From Pseudonocardia sp. HH130630-07 (GTDB lineage: Bacteria > Actinomycetota > Actinomycetes > Mycobacteriales > Pseudonocardiaceae), in the NCBI RefSeq assembly GCF_001698125.1, contig NZ_CP013855.1, positions 1-64,000 of the forward strand: 64,000 bases of DNA. The letters are read 5' to 3'. Positions within the stretch are counted from its first letter, which is position 1. The number at the start of each line of letters is the position of its first letter. A model generated the notes under the pieces. That model was not told where the DNA came from. It was given only the letters and a program-made list of their open reading frames with translations, and did not search any database. The position numbers were made by a program, and so were the translations under genes. This document shows, in pieces, positions 54,474 to 61,900 of the stretch.

Positions 54474-55822
54474 CGGCGCACCTGCTCGCGGGCGATCAGG
54501 AAGCGGCTGACGCTACGCAGCTTCTCCCGGGTCTCCTCCAGCTCGCGGTCCGGATCGGAGGTGCCGACGATGCCGGCTCCGGCGCGCAGCCAGGTGCGGC
54601 CTTCCTGCTGGTAGAGGGTCCGCAGGGCGAGTGCGGCGTCGAGGCCGCCGTCGCCGTCGATGGTGAGGACCGCACCGCTGTAGAGGCCGCGCGGCCCGTC
54701 CTCGTGCCGGGAGATGGCGGCGCAGGCGTTGGTCTTGGGCAGCCCGGACGCGGTGACCGCGGGGAACAGGCGGGCCAGCGCGTCCCACGCTGTCGCGCCG
54801 GGACGCAGCCGGCCCCGGACACGCGATGCGAGGTGTTGGACGCTGCCACGCGGGACGACGTGCATGAAGCCGTCGACGTGGACCGACCCGGGGGCGGCGA
54901 CGTCGGCCACCTCGTCCTGGGCGGTCTGCACTGAGACGGCGTGCTCGTAGATCTCCTTGGGATCCTGCAGCAGCTCGTCCCGCAGCGCGCCGTCGACGAG
55001 ATCGTCGCCGTGCCGGGCACGCGTGCCCGCTAGCGGTTGGGTCGAGAACGCGCCGTCATCGGTGACCTCGACGACGGTCTCCGGGCTGAACCCGGCAGCG
55101 GTGAGTCCGCCTAGCCGCAGCAGGAACGACCGCGCGGGCGTGTTGTTGCGCCGGCCGCGCTCGTAGGTCGCGACGAGGTCGACGTCCCCGGCGACGGGCA
55201 CCGCACGGGACAGGATCACCTTGCGGAACCGGTCGGCGTGGATCTCGGAGATGGCGGTGGCGACGATCCGGCGGTAGCGGTCGGCGCCGTCGTCCTCGTC
55301 GACCGGGATCGGCGTACCGCGCTCAGGGCCGGGGGTGGCTTCGGAGACCGCGCGACGGAGGTCCCGGGCGCGCTCCGGGTCGTCGGTGTGGACGATGTCG
55401 GTACCCGTGGTGGACACCCTGACCTCGGTCGTCGGCAGCACGAGACGGAGCAGGTCGCCGGCGCCGGCGGGCACCGGCAGGCCGTGGATCAGGTAGGACA
55501 GCTCGAACGCCGCCCACCCGTAGGCACGTCGCCCGGCGGGCACGAAGTCCCCGACAGCGGCGGCGATCCGGTCGAGTGCGGTGCCGTCGATCGGCTCGGT
55601 CCGGGTACGGCCGTGGACGTCGGTGACCCGCAGGCCGGTGGGGGTGACGACGAGCTCGGCGGCCGCGCCCAGCGCGACCCCGACGACACGGTCGCGCTCG
55701 TAGAGAACGAACGGCTCGGCAGGGTCGACGAGCCGGGCCAGCGCGGCTCCCCCGGCGATCGGGTCGACCGCCGGGGCCGTGCCGGGGATGTCCCTGTGGG
55801 GGCTGTCGGTGGCAGTGGACAT
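54470..55822 (-). CDS. Salicylate synthase (MbtI/Irp9-type chorismate enzyme)
   Basis: The 450-residue chorismate-utilising enzyme starts at ATG 55822 behind AGGAGA. C-terminal family blocks: FRKVILSRAVP (general-base Lys), LLRLGGLTAAGFSPETVVEV, QPLAGTRARHGD, DPKEIYEHAVSVQTAQDEV, SVQHLASRVRGRL, VTASGLPKTNACAAISRHE and RGLYSGAVLTIDGDG. The GSVQHLASRV and PKEIYEH pattern is that of one-step salicylate synthases rather than plain isochorismate synthases (EntC). No separate pyruvate lyase is needed or present. Confidence 0.87.
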   Translation of the reverse strand: MSTATDSPHRDIPGTAPAVDPIAGGAALARLVDPAEPFVLYERDRVVGVALGAAAELVVTPTGLRVTDVHGRTRTEPIDGTALDRIAAAVGDFVPAGRRAYGWAAFELSYLIHGLPVPAGAGDLLRLVLPTTEVRVSTTGTDIVHTDDPERARDLRRAVSEATPGPERGTPIPVDEDDGADRYRRIVATAISEIHADRFRKVILSRAVPVAGDVDLVATYERGRRNNTPARSFLLRLGGLTAAGFSPETVVEVTDDGAFSTQPLAGTRARHGDDLVDGALRDELLQDPKEIYEHAVSVQTAQDEVADVAAPGSVHVDGFMHVVPRGSVQHLASRVRGRLRPGATAWDALARLFPAVTASGLPKTNACAAISRHEDGPRGLYSGAVLTIDGDGGLDAALALRTLYQQEGRTWLRAGAGIVGTSDPDRELEETREKLRSVSRFLIAREQVRR

Positions 55823-55882
55823 ATGAGTCGTCTCCTGTTCGTGGTGACCCACGCACCGGCTGCGGGCACGCCGGGTGCCGGG

Positions 55883-56881
55883 TCAGCCGGTCGCGGCGCC
55901 GACCTTCTTGAGGACGTCGACCTGGCGGTCGATGGTCCAGGGGATGTTGAGGACCGAGGGGTAGTTCTCGGCGACCGCGCCGGCCTCATCGGACTCGAAG
56001 TGGCGCTGCTGCTTCACGACGTCGAGGCCGGCGAACAGCGGATCGGCGAACAGCTGGGACCGCAGGTCGGCGTTGGCGAACGACAACGACAGGTAGTCGA
56101 CGTCGAGCAGGCCGATCTGTTCGGCCGACAGCGACCGGTTCTTCACGTTCGCGGCGATCTCCGGGTCGATCCTCAGCCCGAGAGCCGCGTAGACCTGGGG
56201 CATCGTGGTCGTGGAGTCGGTGGGGACGACGAACGTCCCGCGCTCGTAGTAGTAGGCGGTGGCGTAGGTCTTCCCCCGCAGGCCGGGGATGGCCGCGGCC
56301 GTGTCGGCGATCTTCTTCTCGACGCCCTGGACCACGCGGGCGACATCGGCTTCCTTGCCGACTGCCTTGCCGATCAGCGCCGCGTTCTCCTGCCAGGTGT
56401 CGGAGTTCCAGCCCTTCTGGTAGGTGACCGTGGGCGCGATCCGGCTGAGCTGCGGGTAGAACTTGTCGATCGTGCTGAGGTTGGTCGCCAGGATGACGTC
56501 CGGGTCGAGCGCGGCGATCTTCTCGAGGTTCACCTCCTGGGACGGCTCGACCACGGCCGTGCTGCCCGTGAAGTCGACCTTGCCCTCCTCCCACGGGTAC
56601 GGCTTGCCGGGGGTGACGGCGTTCTCGTTGTGCCCGATGGTGGTGATCCCGATCTGGCTCAGCAGGTCCTGCTCGTAGCTGAGCGCCACGATCCGGGTGG
56701 GCGCCGCCGGGATCGTGGCCTCGCCCAGCGCGTGGGCGATGGTGACCGGGAACGTCCCGGAGCCCTGACCGCCCGCGGGCTGGTCGCCGCCGGGCTCCGC
56801 AGCGCTGCCGCAGGCGGTGAGTGCAAGCAGTGTCAGGATCGCGAGCATCGCGCCGCTGACGATCCTCCTGGTTCCGTGCAT
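55883..56881 (-). CDS. Ferri-siderophore ABC transporter substrate-binding lipoprotein
   Basis: 332 residues. The N-terminal signal with lipobox LTAC (Cys24) makes it a lipoprotein on the outer face of the membrane. It has a FepB/FhuD-type fold: RIVALSYEQDLLSQIGIT, VEPSQEVNLEKIAALDPDVILA, APTVTYQKGW, SLSAEQIGLLDVDYLSLSF. It captures the ferri-siderophore, probably the one made by this cluster. The permease and ATPase genes are not in the window. ATG 56881 follows AGGAGAGG; an iron box lies just upstream. Confidence 0.88.
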   Translation of the reverse strand: MHGTRRIVSGAMLAILTLLALTACGSAAEPGGDQPAGGQGSGTFPVTIAHALGEATIPAAPTRIVALSYEQDLLSQIGITTIGHNENAVTPGKPYPWEEGKVDFTGSTAVVEPSQEVNLEKIAALDPDVILATNLSTIDKFYPQLSRIAPTVTYQKGWNSDTWQENAALIGKAVGKEADVARVVQGVEKKIADTAAAIPGLRGKTYATAYYYERGTFVVPTDSTTTMPQVYAALGLRIDPEIAANVKNRSLSAEQIGLLDVDYLSLSFANADLRSQLFADPLFAGLDVVKQQRHFESDEAGAVAENYPSVLNIPWTIDRQVDVLKKVGAATG

Positions 56882-56898
56882 GGCCGTCCTCTCCTGTT

Positions 56899-56918
56899 CA
56901 GTGTTTAGGCGAACCTGA
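56899..56918 (-). promoter_or_regulatory. Putative iron box (IdeR/DtxR site)
   Basis: The minus strand reads TCAGGTTCGCCTAAACACT, matching 12 of 19 positions of the DtxR/IdeR consensus TTAGGTTAGGCTAACCTAA. It lies about 20 bp before the ATG of the ferri-siderophore lipoprotein. Fe(II)-IdeR would repress this promoter when iron is plentiful. Confidence 0.6.
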
Positions 56919-56971
56919 GTCAGGATCGGTCTGCCGACGATCATCGCCCTCTCTCAGATTCATCACGTTCG

Positions 56972-57670
56972 TCACGTTCCGGCCGTGCCCCAGGCCAGCG
57001 CGGCCTCGGGGTAGACGTCGGCGAAGAAGCCGAGCTCGGTCGCCCGGTCGTACCTCGGGTGGTCGCGCATGCCGGTGATGGCGCGGGCTTCGGCGACGCC
57101 GTAGTAGCCGGGCATTCCGTCGGGCCGGTACGGCGTCGGTCCGACGCCGGCGACGACCGCGTCGAGGTGCTCGGTGAACACCTCGTGCGCGGCGTCGACG
57201 AGGTCGGTCATCACGTCCTCGAAGACGGCGTCGTCGTCGATGGGGAACCGGGACTCGGCCAGCACCGGTCCGGTGTCGATCCCGGCCTCTATCCCGTGCA
57301 GGGTCGCCGCGAACTCCCGCTCGCCGTTGAGGATGGCGTGGGCCACCGTCGCGAGCGGGAGTCCCCGGTAGCCGGGCAGCGGCCCGCCGTGCACGTTGAG
57401 CATCCGCAGACCCGAGCCGAGCAGGCCGTCGCGCAGCAGGAACGGGTTGTCGAGCGACCACAGCAGCCCGTCGCCGCACCGGGCCGTGAGGTCTCCGGCC
57501 AGCCCGTCGAGCGCGGCGCCGTCGGCGACCTCGTGCACGACGACCAGGGCAGACAGCCCCTCGGGTGCGGCGCTGCGCGGGCCGTGGCAGACCGCGTCCA
57601 CGGTGTGCCCGCGGTCCAGTGCGTACCGGACGGCCCGCCACAGCAGTGCCCCGTCCCCGACGAAGATCAT
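56972..57670 (-). CDS. Formyltransferase (hydroxyornithine N-formylation)
   Basis: 232 residues of the formyl-THF-dependent transferase family, related to methionyl-tRNA formyltransferase. The catalytic region is MLNVHGGPLPGYRGLPLATVAHAILNG (Asn and His), then GIEAGIDTGPVLAE (Asp). It is shorter than Fmt because the tRNA-binding C-terminal domain is absent. Such enzymes formylate N5-hydroxyornithine in coelichelin- and rhodochelin-type siderophores, which matches the hydroxyornithine code of the NRPS. ATG 57670 overlaps the MFS stop. Confidence 0.85.
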   Translation of the reverse strand: MIFVGDGALLWRAVRYALDRGHTVDAVCHGPRSAAPEGLSALVVVHEVADGAALDGLAGDLTARCGDGLLWSLDNPFLLRDGLLGSGLRMLNVHGGPLPGYRGLPLATVAHAILNGEREFAATLHGIEAGIDTGPVLAESRFPIDDDAVFEDVMTDLVDAAHEVFTEHLDAVVAGVGPTPYRPDGMPGYYGVAEARAITGMRDHPRYDRATELGFFADVYPEAALAWGTAGT

Positions 57671-58962
57671 GCGACTCGCTCCTCGACCGACTCCCGGGTG
57701 ATGCGGCGCAGCGGACGCAGCAGGGCCCCCGCCAGGAACGCGACCACCGTCATCACGGCGTTGTAGACCCACAGGGCGTCGGCGTCGCCGACGATCCCCC
57801 CGACCGTCCCGGCGACAAGGGCGCCGACCGCGGCGCCGCCCATCGCCTGGGCGGAGAACAGGCTGTTGACCCGCCCGAGCAGCGCGTCGGGGGTGCTCAG
57901 CTGCAGCAGCGCGTAGCGCAGCACCTCCTCGACCGCGTTGACCGCGCCGGCCGCGACGAGCGCGACGAGCGTCAGCCACAGCGCGGGGGCGGCACCGGCC
58001 AGCGCGTAGAGGGCGAAGCACCCGACCATCAGCGCGAGCAGCAGCAGCCCGGGCCGTGGATGGCGCCGGACCCAGCCGCTGGCCAGCGAGCCCAGCACGA
58101 CGCCCAGCGCGAGCGCGGCGTAGATCGCGCCGACGGCGACCGGGAGACCGTCGAAGCGAGCCGCGACCAGCGCCGGGACCAGCACGACCGAGCCGCCGCC
58201 GAGCATGCCCACCACCCCGGCGACCATCACCCCGAGCACCGCGGGCTCGCCCAGGACGAACCGGCCACCGGTGCGCAGCGCGCGCAGCGGGCCCTCCGCG
58301 GTGTCCGGGGCAGACCCGTCCGCGCCGGGAGCCTCCGGATCCTCGACCGGGGGCGTCGCGATCCGGCCGTGGCCGGGCCGCGGGGTGACCGCGAGCAGCA
58401 GCCAGGTAACCGCAGCGGCCGCCGCGCCGGCGACGTAGTTCCAGGCAGCGGAGCCGACAGCGAAGGTGAGACCGCCGAGGACCGGGGCCAGAACCGAGCC
58501 CAGCCGCAGCGACACGGTGTTGAGCGCGCCGACCGCGTGCAGCTTCGAACGATCCACGATGGACGGCATCACGGCGAGCATGGCGGTGATGCAGACCGAT
58601 CCGGACAGCCCATTGGCCGCGACGAACAACGCGGTGAGCGGGGTCGACTCCCACACCGCGGCGTTGACGGCGAGCAGCGCGAACGAGGCCCCACTCAGCG
58701 CCCAGGTGATGCGGACGAGCCGCCAGCGGTCGGTGCGGTCGGCCAGCACGCCACCGGCGAGGAACCCGGTCAGGAACGCGACCGACTCGACGGCGGACAC
58801 CAGCCCGACGGTCGGGGTGGAGCCGGTGCGGGTGTAAACCTCCAGCGGCACGGTCACCGCGACGACGCCGACCCCGAACAGCAGGATCGTGCGCCCGACG
58901 AACAGGTTCCGGAAGGTCCGGTCCTCGCGCAGCGGGCTGAGGTCAAGCATGATCCCAGTCAT
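57667..58962 (-). CDS. MFS exporter (EntS-like), probable siderophore export
   Basis: 431 residues with about 12 TM segments: LSPLREDRTFRNLFVGRTILLFG, FLAGGVLADRTDRWRLVRITW (loop 2-3 motif), RVNSLFSAQAMGGAAVGALVAG. The layout fits the EntS/MFS_3 exporters found in siderophore clusters. Its ATG overlaps the NRPS stop and its stop overlaps the formyltransferase start, so production and export are co-translated. Confidence 0.85.
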   Translation of the reverse strand: MTGIMLDLSPLREDRTFRNLFVGRTILLFGVGVVAVTVPLEVYTRTGSTPTVGLVSAVESVAFLTGFLAGGVLADRTDRWRLVRITWALSGASFALLAVNAAVWESTPLTALFVAANGLSGSVCITAMLAVMPSIVDRSKLHAVGALNTVSLRLGSVLAPVLGGLTFAVGSAAWNYVAGAAAAAVTWLLLAVTPRPGHGRIATPPVEDPEAPGADGSAPDTAEGPLRALRTGGRFVLGEPAVLGVMVAGVVGMLGGGSVVLVPALVAARFDGLPVAVGAIYAALALGVVLGSLASGWVRRHPRPGLLLLALMVGCFALYALAGAAPALWLTLVALVAAGAVNAVEEVLRYALLQLSTPDALLGRVNSLFSAQAMGGAAVGALVAGTVGGIVGDADALWVYNAVMTVVAFLAGALLRPLRRITRESVEERVA

Positions 58963-61900
58963 CGGTCCTCCGTACGGGCGATGTGCGCCCAGCCCTCAAG
59001 GGTCTCGGTCCAGCGGCGGGAGATCCGGTCGACGGCGTCGTCGTCAAGCACGCCGCGGGCGTGGGTGAACGTGGCCTCCAGCGCGGGCCCGTCCTGCGTC
59101 TCCCGAGCGAGCACATCGACCACGAGCGCGTGCCCGGACCGGACGTCGCCGGGGGCGCCGACCTGGACCGCCGCGGTCTCGGGTGCAGCGGAGAAGGCGT
59201 CGTCGCGCGGCGGTGGGGCGGCGGCGATCCGCCCGAGGTAGTTCAGCTCGACCTCGGCGCCGGACGCCGCCAGGGCCTGTCCGGCTGCGGCGTTGAAGCG
59301 CAGCAGACCGTGGCCGATGCCGCCGTCACCGAACTCGCGCTGGGCGCCGGCGACCCGCCCGACAGCCTCGAGCGGGTCGGGACCGGCCGGGCCGACCGGG
59401 ACCGGGGCGACGACGGTGAACCAGCCGACGGTGCGTGCGGGGTCGCACCGGCCGTCGGAGGCTTCGATGTCGGCGAGGTCGTCGAGACGCCCGTGGCTCT
59501 CAGTGTCGACCAGGACGGGTCCGCCGGGGCGGAGCTCCTGGAGGGCCTCGCCGAGCGCGGCGAGCAGCACGCCGTCCGGTCCGGCGCCGCTGCGGCGCGG
59601 CAGGTCGACGAGCAGCGCGGTGCCGAATCGAGCCGGGAGGACGACGCTGTGCCGCCGTTCGTCGGCGACGACGTCGCCGGCAGTGCGGGGTCGGCGCAGC
59701 GGCAGCGGCGCCGACCGTGCGACGCGGCGGGCCCACTCGTCGTATTCGGACCGGACCGAGGCGGTCGCGGCGTGTTCGGCGAGCCGCCGCGACCACCGGG
59801 CGAAGGTGGTGCGTTCCGGGGCGGCGGGGGTGCCACTACCGCCGGGACCCCAGGCGGCGACGTCGTCGACGAGCAGCCGCCAGGACACGCCGTCAACGGC
59901 GAGGTGGTGCGCGGCGACGACGAGACGCCCGGCTACTCGGGGGCCGCGGTCAAGCCACACCAGGCGCAGCATGCCGCCGGGCGCGGCGTCGAGTTCGTCG
60001 CGGGCGGCGACGGTGGCGGCGGTCACGGCGGCCGCCAGATCCTCGTCGCCGAGGCCGGTCGCGTCGATCCGGCGGGTGTGGAACGCGGGGTCGGTCGTCC
60101 CGGCCGGGGCGACGTCCAGATACTCCCAGCGGCCGTCGTCGTCGGTCACCAGCGCGGCGCGGAAGGTCGGGTGGGTGTCGAGCAGCCGCCCGGCCAGACC
60201 GGTGAGATCGTCGGCGGTGAACCACACCGGGGCCCGCACCAGGGTGGCCTGGTGGTAGCCGGTGATCGGCCCGCCGACCTCCTCGAGCCGGCGCATGACC
60301 GGAGTGAGCTCGATCCGGTCGGCGGAGACGGCGTCGACGGGCCCAGTGTCGGCGGTCGCCGGCGTCCCGGTGTCCGGTTCGCTGTCCGTCCCGGTGTGGT
60401 CCGGGAGGTCGGGATCGTCGCCGAGGGCCGCGGCGAGGCCGGACACGGTGGGGTGCGCCAGCACGTCGCGGACCCGCAGGGACAGCCCGGCGGCGCGGGC
60501 GCGGTCGGCGATCCCGATCGCGGACAGGCTGTCGCCGCCGAGGCCGAAGAAGTCCTCGTCGACGCCGGCCGTGTCCACCCTGAGGACCTCGGCGAGGATC
60601 CGGCAGAGGATCCGTTCGACCGGGGTGCGCGGCGCGCGACTGCGGGCGGTGGCCAGCGGCGCGGGCTCGGGCAGCGCGGCGGTGTCGAGCTTGCCGTTCA
60701 CCGTCAGCGGCAGGGCCGCGACGACCGACCACAGCGTGGGCACGAGGTAGTCGGGCAGCTGTCGGGCCGCGACGTCGCGCACGGCGACCGGGTCGAGCGG
60801 GATGTCGCCGGATGCGGGGACGAGGTGGGCGGTCAGCCGCGTCGGGCCGGTCGCGGCGCCGTGGCCGACGACCGCGACCTGGTCGACGCCGTCGACGCCT
60901 GCCAGCACGGTCTCGATCTCCCCCGGCTCCACCCGATAGCCGCGGATCTTGAGCTGGTCGTCGCCACGGCCCAGAAAGTCAAGATTGCCGTCCGGACGAC
61001 GACGCACCAGGTCACCAGTCCGGTACATCCGCCCACCGGGGATCTCCGGGTCGGCCACGAATCGCTCCGCGGTGAGATCCGGCCGGCCCAGGTAGCCCCG
61101 GGCCAGGCCGACACCGGCGACGTACAGCTCGCCGACGACACCGTCGGGGACCGGGCGCAACCACGGGTCGAGCACGACCGCGCGGGTGTTGGTGATCGGT
61201 CGCCCGACCGTCGAGGTGGCGCTGTCGTCGGTGCCGGCGCCGAGGGTGTTTATCGTGTACTCGGTCGGCCCATACAGGTTGTAACCCCACGTGCCCTCGG
61301 TGTCGCGCAGACGCGACCACACCGACTCCGGCACCGCCTCACCACCCAGCAGCACCAACGGCGGCACATGATCACCGTCCAACAGACCCGCCGCGAACAG
61401 ATGGTGGGCATAGGTCGGGGTCACGTTCACCACGTCCACACGGTGCTCACCGCAGTACTCGACGAGCCGTTCCGCGTCGCGACGCAGCTCCTCGTCACAG
61501 ATGTGGACCTCGTGCCCCTCCACCAGCCACAGCAGCTCCTCCCACGACATGTCGAACGCGAACGACACCGTGTGCGCCACCCGCAACACCCGACCACCCG
61601 CCGCGGCGATCGTCGGCGCGAAGATCTCCCGACGATGGTTGACCTGCATGTTCGTCAACCCCCGGAACGGCGTCACCACCCCCTTGGGGCGCCCGGTCGA
61701 GCCCGACGTGAAGATCACGTACGCGGCGTGGTCCAACCGGCCCGGGGTGCCGGGGGCGAACGACCCCAGCTCGTCATCGGTGAGTGGCGTGTCCGCGACC
61801 CCCTCGACCAGGTCCGGGTCGTCGAGCCGCACCTGCGGCACGGCCGGGTCGAAGCGAGCGGCGACGGCGGAGTCGGTGACCAGCAGCGCCGCCCCCGACG

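Noticed and set aside
54470..55822. Isochorismate synthase feeding a 2,3-dihydroxybenzoate pathway
   Set aside because: Sequence blocks match salicylate synthases, and no isochorismatase or DHB dehydrogenase genes are present in the window.
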